17,580 nucleotides of DNA from UBA9410 sp963933065. GTDB taxonomy: Bacteria > Actinomycetota > Acidimicrobiia > Acidimicrobiales > MedAcidi-G1. Made by a program: the position numbers and the translations under genes. The stretch lies in assembly GCA_963933065.1 (NCBI GenBank), contig CAWVUB010000041.1:1-17580 (forward strand), read 5' to 3'. Shown piece by piece: positions 1-6,736 of the stretch (its first letter is position 1; every line of letters begins with the position of its first letter). The notes below the pieces were generated by a model, which searched no databases, had not been told where the DNA came from, and saw nothing but the letters and a program-made list of their open reading frames with translations.

Positions 1-208
1 TGGCCCTAACATCCGACCGTCGGCTTTTCAATGAGCATCAGCAAACTGATTAAGCAAAGAACCATGACTATGCGCTGGTTAGAGGAGCAAAGGGGGTGGT
101 GGCGCCTTGTACAGAGGTCCTCCTCTGAGAGGATGATGGGGACGCATCACTCCTCTGAGCGATGGTCTTTGTGGTCGAGATCAACTACCCGGAATAGGGG
201 GTACTTGA
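1..208. other. Left-edge non-coding stretch
   Basis: No convincing gene is seen here. The open frame from position 31 has an unnatural composition rich in Trp, Arg and Ser, matches no family I know, and runs into the DUF3263 gene in another frame. A small inverted repeat at 13-23 (CCGA/TCGG) followed by TTTT could be the end of a weak terminator of a gene lying off the left edge, but the stem is only four pairs. The stretch probably carries the promoter of the DUF3263 gene; no clear -35/-10 pair could be fixed. Confidence 0.4.
121..168. repeat. Imperfect direct repeat with inner hairpin
   Basis: The nonamer TCCTCTGAG occurs at 121-129 and again at 151-159, exactly 30 bases apart. Similar bases follow each copy (GGATGATGG after the first, CGATGG after the second). 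The first copy also forms the inverted repeat TCCTC-TGA-GAGGA at 121-133. It lies 40 to 90 bases before the DUF3263 start, so an operator is possible, but no known regulator motif was recognised. Confidence 0.3.
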
Positions 209-499
209 ATGGTGACCCGGTGTGGAGGATCATCAGGTGTGGCACTTACGCAGCGAGACCGAGACATCCTGGACTTTGAGCGCTCGTGGTGGACTGCTAC
301 CGCGCCCAAAGACGTGCAAATACGGGAGCGGTTTGAACTCTCGGCTACCCGCTACTACCAGTTGCTTGTGGAGATGCTCGACACTGAGGATGCCATGGCC
401 TACGACCCGTTAGTTGTGCGCCGCCTTCAGCGTCAGCGTGATCGGCGGCGTCGGTCCCGGATCGAGTCTCGGGCAATCGAGGAAGACGGGACTCAATGA
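209..499 (+). CDS. DUF3263 family protein
   Basis: A 96-residue protein of the actinobacterial DUF3263 family. The diagnostic stretch runs from about residue 12 to 70: LTQRDRDILDFERSWW, then a helix-turn-helix-like segment with SATRYYQLL, then DPLVVRRLQRQR. The family is thought to be a small DNA-binding-like helical protein, but its role is not established. The ATG at 209 is preceded by AGGGGG at 196-201 with a seven-base spacer, which supports the start. The C-terminal tail is strongly basic, then acidic. Its stop overlaps the start of the LytR_C gene by four bases (ATGA), so the two are probably translationally coupled. The same pair (Rv0430-Rv0431) sits near groEL2 in Mycobacterium tuberculosis, and a groEL follows here too. 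The family call is firm; the function is unknown. Confidence 0.88.
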   Translation: MVTRCGGSSGVALTQRDRDILDFERSWWTATAPKDVQIRERFELSATRYYQLLVEMLDTEDAMAYDPLVVRRLQRQRDRRRRSRIESRAIEEDGTQ

Positions 500-1125
500 A
501 TACCCGCCGGAGTGCTGGGCTCAGTCCTAGTAACGCTGCTGCGGCCCCTCGGGCCTTTCTGATGATCGCTATCGCTGTGGTCATCGGCCTTGTCCTACTC
601 TGGAAGGGCCTTGACTCTTCGCCGGGCACGGTGGCGCCTGCGGTCAGAGATGCGACTGTGGCTGGTTCCTCTATCGGCGAGGACCTAACCGACGAGACAC
701 AACCGGACGTTGGTAGCGGTACACCAACAGACTTAGTGACCACTAGCGCAGCGGAACCGGCGATTACGACCACGACCACGGAGATTCCTCGGCCTACGCG
801 TCCCCCCAACGAAGTGAAGGTTTTGGTGGCCAACGGTTCGGGTGTATCTGGAGCAGCAGGCAAGGTCACCGACATGCTTAGCCCACTTGGGTGGGCTATG
901 GAGTCTCCGGCGAACGCCGACAAGACGTCAGTCAGCAGGATCTATTACAAGTCCAGTTATTCCGTCGACGCCAACACAATTCAGGAGTATTTCGGCGAGG
1001 ACCCAGACATCATTTTGGATTTCCCAACGGGTGGTTTAGATGTCCCTGATGGGACTCTTGATCGGGTAGAAAACGCTGACATCGTTATCATTCTTGGATC
1101 TGACTTGGCTATTCAGGGCGGCTGA
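496..1125 (+). CDS. LytR C-terminal domain membrane protein
   Basis: A 209-residue single-pass membrane protein. A short basic N-terminus is followed by one hydrophobic segment (about residues 20-37), a Ser/Thr/Pro/Asp-rich linker (38-104, including a run of five Thr at 91-95), and an extracytoplasmic LytR_C domain (about 106-203) with the typical VLVANGSGVSGAAG opening. Stand-alone LytR_C proteins differ from LCP ligases: they lack the LytR-CpsA-Psr catalytic domain, and that domain is absent here. The mycobacterial relative Rv0431 has been linked to vesicle release; extending that to this protein is inference. The gene starts inside the DUF3263 stop codon, so the pair is expected to be one transcript. 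No terminator is evident in the 61 bases that follow, apart from a weak GGTCAC/GTGATC inverted repeat near 1133-1149. Confidence 0.85.
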   Translation: MNTRRSAGLSPSNAAAAPRAFLMIAIAVVIGLVLLWKGLDSSPGTVAPAVRDATVAGSSIGEDLTDETQPDVGSGTPTDLVTTSAAEPAITTTTTEIPRPTRPPNEVKVLVANGSGVSGAAGKVTDMLSPLGWAMESPANADKTSVSRIYYKSSYSVDANTIQEYFGEDPDIILDFPTGGLDVPDGTLDRVENADIVIILGSDLAIQGG

Positions 1126-1186
1126 CTCCCGGTCACTTCTGGTGATCTGTGAAGGACTAGCCCCCAAATAAGTACTGGAAACTCCT

Positions 1187-2173
1187 ATGAAGTTGGTTGC
1201 TGCCCCAGACAAGTTCAGGGGAACCGCCACGGCCCGTGAGGTGGCGGCGGCAATTAGTCGCGCTGCCACAACTGCCGGCGCCGACTGTCGTGAGGTACCC
1301 ATGGCTGACGGTGGTGAAGGTCTGCTCGACGTATTGGGTGGCCCGGATCAAAGCACAGTGGTTACTGGCCCACTGGGTGATCCCGTTCAGGCAGGTTGGC
1401 GTCTCAATAAAGGTACTGCTGTAATTGAGATGGCCAGGGTGGCTGGCCTGGAGTTGGTTGGAGGTCCCACTACAAACCGCCCGTTAGATGCCAGCACCAC
1501 CGGTGTCGGTGAGTTGATTCTGGCTGCAGTGGAGTCTGGTGCTCACCGGGTGATCGTCGGGGTGGGTGGATCGGCTACCACAGATGGGGGTCTGGGTGCG
1601 CTCAACGCCATGGGTCCACAGGCTCGTTATCGGGGTGTGGAACTGCTTGTGGCCTGCGATGTGCGAACTCGCTTCACTGACGCTGCTGCGGTTTTTGGCG
1701 CTCAGAAGGGGGCCACAAAGGCACAGGTCCGAATGCTGACCGGCCGCCTTGAACGACTAGTGCAGGTCTATTCCGAGCGCTTCGATATTGACGTTTCGAC
1801 TATGACCCGGGCTGGTGCGGCCGGTGGTCTAGCCGGTGGTCTAGCCGCGATAGGTGCCGAACTGATTGATGGAATTGATCTGGTGGCGGAGGAACTCCGT
1901 CTCGACGAACACGTCGCCGACGCCGACCTTGTGGTCACCGGTGAGGGGTGGTTAGACAGGAACTCCTACGACGGGAAGGTTGTCGGAGGTGTTGGTTTCT
2001 ATGCCGCGGCGGCCAGCGTGCCACTGTTGGTGGTAGTTGGTGGTGCAGAGCCGGAGGTGGCTGGTCGGCCTGAGGTGGTTTCTTTGTCGGCTCGGTTCGG
2101 GATGGCTCGGGCTATGGCCGAGCCTGCGGCTCTGGTGGAGATCGTCGTGGGTGAGGCTCTAGCCCGTCGATAG
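1187..2173 (+). CDS. Glycerate kinase, short form
   Basis: A GlxK/GarK-type glycerate kinase that phosphorylates D-glycerate with ATP, feeding lower glycolysis or serine synthesis. Family motifs appear in order: APDKF (6-10), MADGGEG (39-45), GVGGSATTDGGLG (125-137), ACDV (156-159), VFGAQKGAT (169-177), AGAAGGL (209-215) and TGEGWLD (251-257). At 328 residues it is shorter than the usual 370-380. Most of the loss lies right after GGLG at residue 137, where the family normally has about 25-30 residues before the strand leading to ACDV; the C-terminus is also compact. The frame is intact and all motifs are present, so it is probably active. Whether it makes 2- or 3-phosphoglycerate cannot be read from sequence. 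The next gene, cysO, begins within about ten bases of the stop, suggesting co-transcription. Confidence 0.88.
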   Translation: MKLVAAPDKFRGTATAREVAAAISRAATTAGADCREVPMADGGEGLLDVLGGPDQSTVVTGPLGDPVQAGWRLNKGTAVIEMARVAGLELVGGPTTNRPLDASTTGVGELILAAVESGAHRVIVGVGGSATTDGGLGALNAMGPQARYRGVELLVACDVRTRFTDAAAVFGAQKGATKAQVRMLTGRLERLVQVYSERFDIDVSTMTRAGAAGGLAGGLAAIGAELIDGIDLVAEELRLDEHVADADLVVTGEGWLDRNSYDGKVVGGVGFYAAAASVPLLVVVGGAEPEVAGRPEVVSLSARFGMARAMAEPAALVEIVVGEALARR

Positions 2174-2183
2174 CGTGTGGACA

Positions 2184-2459
2184 ATGTCTGTCACTGTCCG
2201 TATCCCCACCACCCTCCGTCCGTTGACCTCAGGGCAGTCGGAGGTCGCTGTTGAGGCCGGCACCGTGGGTGAGATTCTGTCGGCTCTAGACGCCGCTCAC
2301 CCGGGTTTTACTGAGCGCATAACTGATGAGTCTGGTTCCCTTCGACGCTTCGTGAATGTTTTTGTGAGTGATGAGGATGTCCGCTTTTTAGATGGTCTCA
2401 GAACCGTTGTTCCCGAAAATGGAACTGTGGCTATTGTCCCAGCCGTGGCCGGTGGATGA
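2184..2459 (+). CDS. cysO: CysO-type sulfur carrier protein
   Basis: A 91-residue ubiquitin-fold sulfur carrier of the MoaD/ThiS superfamily, ending in the required Gly-Gly. It resembles mycobacterial CysO more than MoaD or ThiS: it shares IPTTLRP near the start, RFVNVFVSDEDVRF (55-68) and the terminal IVPAVAGG. In that system CysO carries a C-terminal thiocarboxylate, CysM condenses it with O-phosphoserine, and the protease Mec releases cysteine. Neither cysM nor mec is visible in this window, so the partners must lie elsewhere. An alternative GTG start at 2175 would add three residues; ATG at 2184 is preferred because family members begin two or three residues before VTV-IPT. It follows the glycerate kinase closely. 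A link through glycerate-derived phosphoserine is inference only. Confidence 0.82.
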   Translation: MSVTVRIPTTLRPLTSGQSEVAVEAGTVGEILSALDAAHPGFTERITDESGSLRRFVNVFVSDEDVRFLDGLRTVVPENGTVAIVPAVAGG

Positions 2460-2510
2460 ACTGGGCACAGGGCGAAGTCTGAATTGAGACCGATCAGCTC
2501 GCCGCCCACG

Positions 2511-2539
2511 TTGGAAAATCTCTAATCCGCTGGTTGGAT
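2511..2539 (+). promoter_or_regulatory. Candidate groEL promoter
   Basis: TTGGAA at 2511-2516 and TTGGAT at 2534-2539 are 17 bases apart and directly abut the CIRCE operator, as expected for an HrcA-repressed promoter. The -10 element is poor. TCTAAT at 2521-2526 is a better -10 by itself but lacks a -35 at the right distance. Confidence 0.35.
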
Positions 2540-2565
2540 TGGCACTCGCAGCAAGAGAGTGCCAG
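2539..2565 (+). promoter_or_regulatory. CIRCE operator (HrcA site)
   Basis: TTGGCACTC, nine spacer bases, then GAGTGCCAG. The inner eight bases of each arm (TGGCACTC/GAGTGCCA) are perfectly complementary. The canonical CIRCE element is TTAGCACTC-N9-GAGTGCTAA, so the arm length, spacer and core match. It lies 77 bases before the groEL start, in the transcribed leader or at the promoter. Repression by HrcA with heat-shock release is the known role; the hrcA gene is not in this window. Confidence 0.9.
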
Positions 2566-2641
2566 CGGTCGCTCTTGTGCACCGCTGTTCCACCCGATCG
2601 ACTAATTCACCCACCGAATACATGACTGAAAGGTATTCCTG

Positions 2642-4258
2642 ATGGCGAAAATCATCACTTTCGACGAGACAGCTCGCCGAGCCCTTGAAAAGGGTATGAA
2701 CCAGCTGGCTGACGCCGTGCGGGTCACGCTCGGCCCTAAGGGGCGGAATGTGGTTCTAGAGAAGAAGTGGGGTGCCCCCACAATCACCAACGACGGTGTA
2801 TCCATAGCCAAGGAGATCGATCTCGAGGATCCCTATGAGCGAATTGGCGCTGAGTTGGTCAAGGAGGTCGCCAAGAAGACTGACGACGTTGCCGGTGATG
2901 GCACCACCACAGCGACCGTGCTTGCCTGGGCAATGGTTCGCGAGGGGCTCCGAAACGTGGCCGCTGGTGCAAACCCGATGTCGATAAAGAAGGGGATTGA
3001 AGCTGCGGTTTCTGCCGCGGTGGAATCCATTCGTAGTTCGTCCCAAGATGTCTCCAGCGACAAGGAGCAGATTGCCAACGTGGCCGCGATTTCGGCTGCC
3101 GACCCTGAGATTGGGGCCATGATTTCTGAGGCCATCGACAAGGTGGGCAAGGATGGCGTGATCACCGTTGAAGAAGGTCAGACCTTCGGAATGGAGATGG
3201 ATCTTGTCGAGGGGATGAGATTCGATAAGGGCTACATCTCGCCTTACTTCGTGACTGATCCCGACCGTATGGAAGCAGTTCTCGAAGACCCGTACCTCCT
3301 TTTCGTTGGGTCCAAGATCACCGCAGTGCGCGACCTGGTGCCGGCACTGGAGAAGGTCATGCAGACCAGTCGACCATTACTTATCGTGGCCGAGGATATT
3401 GAGGGCGAAGCATTGGCCACACTGGTCGTCAACAAAATCCGCGGCACCTTCACCGCTGCGGCAGTGAAGGCCCCAGGATTCGGTGACCGCCGCAAAGCGA
3501 TGCTCCAAGACATGGCCATTCTTACCGGTGGTCAGGTCATTTCCGAGGAGGTCGGCCTCAAGGTTGATGCCGTCTCACTGGACATGCTCGGCCAGGCCCG
3601 GAAGGTTGTTGTCAGCAAGGACGAGACGACAATCGTCGAGGGTGGCGGTGACGAAGCCGACATCTCTGGTCGGATAGCCCAGATCAAAGGTGAGATCGAC
3701 AACACGGACTCGGACTACGACCGTGAGAAACTTCAAGAGCGTCTGGCCAAGTTGTCCGGCGGTGTTGCCGTCCTAAAGGTTGGAGCGGCTACCGAAGTCG
3801 AACTCAAAGAAAAGAAGCACCGCATCGAAGATGCCGTGAGCACCACCAAGGCAGCTATCGAGGAGGGTGTCGTGGCCGGTGGTGGGGTAACCCTGCTTCG
3901 CGCTCAGACGGCGGCTACTGAGGCTGGAGAGTCCCTGACTGCTGACGAGGCCACCGGTGCTCGGATTGTGGCCAAGTCACTTGAGGCCCCGCTAACGCAG
4001 ATCGCGGTCAACGCTGGTCTTGAAGGTGGTGTAATCGTTGAGAAGGTGCGCAATCTCGAGGGTTCGTTTGGTCTGAACGCCGCTACCGGTGAGTATGAAG
4101 ACCTGGTTGCTGCAGGCATCATCGACGCCGCCAAGGTGACCCGTTCAGCGCTTCAGAATGCTGGTTCCATTGCTGCACTATTCCTGACTACCGAGGCTGT
4201 TATCGCAGACGCTCCTGAGAGTGGTGCTGGCGGCGGCATGCCGGATATGGATTTCTAG
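2642..4258 (+). CDS. groEL: Chaperonin GroEL (Hsp60)
   Basis: A full-length 538-residue 60-kDa chaperonin that forms the double-ring ATP-driven folding chamber with GroES. It begins MAKIITFDETARRALE and carries LGPKGRNVV (about 31-39), the nucleotide-binding GDGTTTAT (about 85-92), and the family signature around AAIEEGVVAGGG (about 404-415). The C-terminus is GAGGGMPDMDF, with a reduced Gly-Met tail and no His-rich tail, so it is of the general housekeeping (groEL2-like) type rather than the His-tailed GroEL1. A GAAAGG ribosome binding site lies at 2628-2633, eight bases before the ATG. No groES lies upstream, which is common for the second, separately placed actinobacterial groEL. Control is by the CIRCE site just upstream, and a strong hairpin follows the gene. 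Confidence 0.98.
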   Translation: MAKIITFDETARRALEKGMNQLADAVRVTLGPKGRNVVLEKKWGAPTITNDGVSIAKEIDLEDPYERIGAELVKEVAKKTDDVAGDGTTTATVLAWAMVREGLRNVAAGANPMSIKKGIEAAVSAAVESIRSSSQDVSSDKEQIANVAAISAADPEIGAMISEAIDKVGKDGVITVEEGQTFGMEMDLVEGMRFDKGYISPYFVTDPDRMEAVLEDPYLLFVGSKITAVRDLVPALEKVMQTSRPLLIVAEDIEGEALATLVVNKIRGTFTAAAVKAPGFGDRRKAMLQDMAILTGGQVISEEVGLKVDAVSLDMLGQARKVVVSKDETTIVEGGGDEADISGRIAQIKGEIDNTDSDYDREKLQERLAKLSGGVAVLKVGAATEVELKEKKHRIEDAVSTTKAAIEEGVVAGGGVTLLRAQTAATEAGESLTADEATGARIVAKSLEAPLTQIAVNAGLEGGVIVEKVRNLEGSFGLNAATGEYEDLVAAGIIDAAKVTRSALQNAGSIAALFLTTEAVIADAPESGAGGGMPDMDF

Positions 4259-4272
4259 GAACGAGATTTCAT

Positions 4273-4298
4273 CGAACGGGACCTCTCGTTCGAACGAG
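4273..4298 (+). other. Inverted repeats after groEL
   Basis: Two overlapping inverted repeats begin 15 bases after the groEL stop. CGAACGGG-ACCT-CTCGTTCG (4273-4292) is an eight-pair hairpin with one G-U pair. CTCGTTCGAACGAG (4285-4298) is a perfect 14-base palindrome. They cannot form at the same time. They may protect the 3' end of the groEL transcript or be a protein-binding site. Confidence 0.45.
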
Positions 4299-4304
4299 TA
4301 CGTG

Positions 4305-4330
4305 ACGGGCGCCTTTTGGGGCGCCCGTTT
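4305..4330 (+). terminator. Rho-independent-type terminator of groEL
   Basis: ACGGGCGCC (4305-4313) and GGCGCCCGT (4320-4328) form a nine-pair perfect stem with a six-base loop, TTTTGG. The stem is followed by TTTCGTGTT. The T tract is short, as is usual in high-GC actinobacteria. Its place 46 bases after groEL fits transcription ending there. Confidence 0.8.
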
Positions 4331-4406
4331 CGTGTTCTCAGCCTGATCCGTGTTGACTGGAGGCTGTGTTGATCAGAGAAATGACTTGCTGCCCGGGGAT
4401 ATTCCG

Positions 4407-5192
4407 GTGAGTCGGGGTCGGACTGCCCGGGTGCTGACTCGTCGGGTCGACGCTGAGGGCAACCGTCGCGTCCCTGATGAGTTGATAGTCGAGGAACCCA
4501 TGTCAATTCGACTCGATGGTGAGTTGGTTGCCACCACGATGCGGACCCCAGGAGACGACTTCGAACTGGCTGTCGGCTTCTGCGTTACCGAGGGCGTACT
4601 GGGTGATGCTCCCTTGCGCTCGGTTCGCTACTGCGGAGAAGGAAAATCCAGCGAGTCCGATTACAACGACGTCACTGTTGATACCGGTGGACAGGCACCA
4701 GCTCCTACGCCCCGACTAGGACCGGCCTCGTCATCCTGCGGTATTTGCGGAACCGTTGCCATCGACGACCTCCTCAAACGGCTTCGGCCGCTCAATGTTG
4801 AACCATTTGACGTTGAGGTGTTGGTCTCCATGGCCAACCGCATCAAGGGGCAGGCCTTGTTCTCGAGCACTGGAGCGGTGCACGCGGCCGTGGCCTTTGA
4901 TCGCGCTGGTCAACCGCTGGTGCTGCGAGAGGATATCGGTCGGCATAACGCAGTTGACAAGGTGGTAGGTCGTCTATATATGGACGGTTGCCTACCCGCC
5001 GGTGACCTTGGCCTTTGGGTTAGTGGTCGGGCGTCCTTCGAGATGGCTCAGAAGGCGTGGGCTGCTGGCTTTGCCTCTCTGGTGGCGGTCAGTGGGCCAT
5101 CAGCGCTGGCCGTTGAGACAGCCCGAGCAGCCAATCTGCAACTAGCGGGCTTCGCTAGGCGCGACCGACTGAACCTCTACACCGGGGACTGA
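4407..5192 (+). CDS. fdhD: Formate dehydrogenase accessory sulfurtransferase FdhD
   Basis: FdhD passes sulfur from the cysteine desulfurase IscS to the Mo-bis-MGD cofactor of formate dehydrogenases, a step needed for their activity. Visible motifs are VEEPMSIRLDG (28-38), TPGDDFELAVGF (47-58), the sulfur-carrying Cys pair in SSCGICG (C111 and C114), TGAVHAA (155-161), EDIGRHNAVDK (175-185) and SGRASFEM (206-213). The GTG at 4407 is chosen because GGGGAT lies seven bases before it and the family begins a short basic stretch before the VEEP motif; that gives 261 residues. A GTG at 4350 would add 19 atypical residues without a good ribosome binding site. No formate dehydrogenase subunit or molybdopterin gene is seen nearby, so the target enzyme is encoded elsewhere. 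Confidence 0.92.
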   Translation: MSRGRTARVLTRRVDAEGNRRVPDELIVEEPMSIRLDGELVATTMRTPGDDFELAVGFCVTEGVLGDAPLRSVRYCGEGKSSESDYNDVTVDTGGQAPAPTPRLGPASSSCGICGTVAIDDLLKRLRPLNVEPFDVEVLVSMANRIKGQALFSSTGAVHAAVAFDRAGQPLVLREDIGRHNAVDKVVGRLYMDGCLPAGDLGLWVSGRASFEMAQKAWAAGFASLVAVSGPSALAVETARAANLQLAGFARRDRLNLYTGD

Positions 5193-5220
5193 GGGCCTTG
5201 CTGGACCCTCCGTAGACTTG

Positions 5221-5910
5221 ATGTCGATGAGCGAAACAGTTTCTCCGTCCGATGGTCTGGCCGTCCTGCACTTGTTCCTGAAGGTCTCTGCCAACAGTGA
5301 TGCCACTTCCGTGAAGGCCGCTGTGGATGTGACTGTCGCCGCCGGCGACCAGATCGTCCCGGTGGCAGTTCTAGGTCACAAGGCTGACTTGGCCATCATG
5401 GGTCTGAGCACCGACTTGTGGCGTCTTCGGGATCTTCAGACGGCTCTAGTGGCTGCCGGACTTGAGGTGGTCGACAGTTATTTCAGCCTCACCGAGTTAT
5501 CTGAGTACTCCCAAGAAGTGCCTGAGGAAATGAAGCGGGCGCGCCTACATCCTGTGCTCCCACCTGAGGGTAAGCCAGCTTGGTGCTTCTACCCGATGTC
5601 CAAGAGTCGCAATGTGGGTGCCAACTGGTTTGAGCTTCCCTACGACGATCGCCGTGAGTTGATGATGGAACACGGGGTCTCGGGCCGGACATTCGCCGGA
5701 CGCATTCTCCAAGTGGTTACTGGCTCCACAGGTATTGATGACTTCGAGTGGGGGGTGACACTCTTCGGGCAGTACCCCGATGACCTCAAGGAAGTTGTTT
5801 ACAAAATGCGCTACGACCGGGCTTCGGCTCGTTTCGGCGAGTTTGGAACCTTCTACACCGGGATAGTCGATGACCTCGATGTCGTACTAGCGCGAGTCGG
5901 TTGCGTTTAA
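5221..5910 (+). CDS. hemQ: Coproheme decarboxylase HemQ/ChdC
   Basis: A 229-residue member of the chlorite-dismutase-like fold. It catalyses the last step of the coproporphyrin-dependent heme pathway of Gram-positive bacteria: peroxide-driven decarboxylation of two propionates of coproheme to give heme b. Evidence includes LGHKADLAIM (51-60), the YPMSKSR motif with the expected radical-forming tyrosine Y124, NWFELP (135-140), MMEHGVSGR with the candidate proximal heme ligand H151, the VVTGSTGIDDFEW region (165-177), and KMRYDRASARFGEFGTFYTG (195-214). True chlorite dismutase is unlikely because the YPMSK tyrosine motif and overall pattern are those of actinobacterial HemQ. A TTG at 5218 or ATG at 5227 are alternative starts; no strong ribosome binding site separates them. 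The larE gene begins two bases after the stop. Other heme genes are not in the window. Confidence 0.93.
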   Translation: MSMSETVSPSDGLAVLHLFLKVSANSDATSVKAAVDVTVAAGDQIVPVAVLGHKADLAIMGLSTDLWRLRDLQTALVAAGLEVVDSYFSLTELSEYSQEVPEEMKRARLHPVLPPEGKPAWCFYPMSKSRNVGANWFELPYDDRRELMMEHGVSGRTFAGRILQVVTGSTGIDDFEWGVTLFGQYPDDLKEVVYKMRYDRASARFGEFGTFYTGIVDDLDVVLARVGCV

Positions 5911-5912
5911 CT

Positions 5913-6719
5913 GTGATACCTACTCGGGTGGCGGCGCCGTCAGATCCCTTGGAGCAAGTTCTCTTTGGCATGGACCGGGTGGTGGTGGCTTTCTCCGGAG
6001 GCGTTGATTCGGCCCTTGTGGCCCATGCTGCCCACACCCTGCTGGGCCCCGATCGGGTACACGTGGTGACCGCTGTTTCACCCTCGTTGGCGGGAGATGA
6101 ACGCGCCGATGCCGAACAGTTGGCAGAGGAGTGGGGGTTGCGTTGGTCGGCGGTCGAGACCGATGAGATGACCCATGCCGCGTACCGTGCCAACGACGGT
6201 GATCGTTGCGCCCACTGTAAGGATGCACTCATGGATGTGTTGCTTCCAATCGCTCAGGCTGATTTAGCCACTGTCGTGCTGGGTGTGAATCTTGATGATC
6301 TTGGTGATCACCGGCCCGGTCAACTAGCTGCGGCCAAACGAGGAGCACGGTTCCCTCTTGTGGAGGCTGGCCTAAATAAGAATGATGTTCGGTCCCGGTC
6401 CCGGGCCCTTGGCCTTCGGACCGCCGACAAGCCGGCTGCGGCGTGTCTGGCGTCTCGGGTGCCCTACGGGACTGAGGTAACTGTCAGTGTGCTGTCGGGC
6501 ATTGAACGAGCTGAGGCCGCCCTGCGACGGCTGGGGTTTGATGACCTACGAGTGCGGCACTATGACGACACGGCCCGTATCGAGGTGCCGACTGAACGTC
6601 TAGCGGATGTGGTGGCACAGAAAGATGCTGTGGTCACCGCTGTGACTAGATCGGGTTACCAATACGTCACTCTTGATCTGGAAGGCCTGCGCTCCGGCAA
6701 TCTCAATGCAACGCTTTAG
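5913..6719 (+). CDS. larE: ATP-dependent sacrificial sulfur transferase LarE
   Basis: LarE is a PP-loop enzyme of nickel-pincer-nucleotide cofactor synthesis. It adenylates the pyridinium carboxylates and gives up its own cysteine sulfur to make the thioacids. The PP-loop SGGVDS is at 28-33, and the candidate sacrificial cysteine is C178 in ACLASRVPYG, aligned with Cys176 of the Lactiplantibacillus plantarum enzyme. DRCAHCKDAL (97-106) matches the family RCxHCK motif. The three-cysteine set of the [4Fe-4S] LarE variants is not apparent in the C-terminal half. GTG at 5913 is preferred, directly after the hemQ stop. A TTG at 5901 inside hemQ would add four residues, and an ATG at 5970 would cut close to the PP-loop. 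No larB, larC or lactate racemase homologue is in the window, so the cofactor user is unknown. Confidence 0.87.
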   Translation: MIPTRVAAPSDPLEQVLFGMDRVVVAFSGGVDSALVAHAAHTLLGPDRVHVVTAVSPSLAGDERADAEQLAEEWGLRWSAVETDEMTHAAYRANDGDRCAHCKDALMDVLLPIAQADLATVVLGVNLDDLGDHRPGQLAAAKRGARFPLVEAGLNKNDVRSRSRALGLRTADKPAAACLASRVPYGTEVTVSVLSGIERAEAALRRLGFDDLRVRHYDDTARIEVPTERLADVVAQKDAVVTAVTRSGYQYVTLDLEGLRSGNLNATL

Positions 6720-6736
6720 TTTCAGCCCTGTTGCAG

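Noticed and set aside
31..279. Open frame of 82 codons at the left edge
   Set aside because: The composition is unnatural, there is no recognisable family, and it overlaps the start and first motif of the DUF3263 gene in another frame.
345..923. Long - strand open frame of 192 codons opposite DUF3263 and LytR_C
   Set aside because: It lies antisense to two well-supported genes and has no domain; it is explained by the high-GC codon pattern.
1133..1149. Possible terminator after the LytR_C gene
   Set aside because: The stem is six pairs with a G-U pair and no T tract, so it is not supportable as a terminator.
1820..1843. 12-base tandem duplication GCCGGTGGTCTA in the glycerate kinase gene
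   Set aside because: It encodes the normal Gly-rich AGGLAGGL stretch of the family and does not lengthen the protein compared with relatives.
2184..2459. Naming the sulfur carrier ThiS or MoaD
   Set aside because: The internal RFVNVFVSDEDVRF and terminal PAVAGG patterns match CysO better, and no thiamine or molybdopterin genes are nearby.
4272..4293. LexA/SOS-like box TCGAAC...GTTCGA after groEL
   Set aside because: The actinobacterial SOS box has a four-base gap; here the gap is ten bases, and the site lies after a gene rather than before one.
5221..5910. Chlorite dismutase (chlorite to chloride and oxygen)
   Set aside because: The YPMSK motif with Y124 and the overall pattern are those of coproheme decarboxylase.
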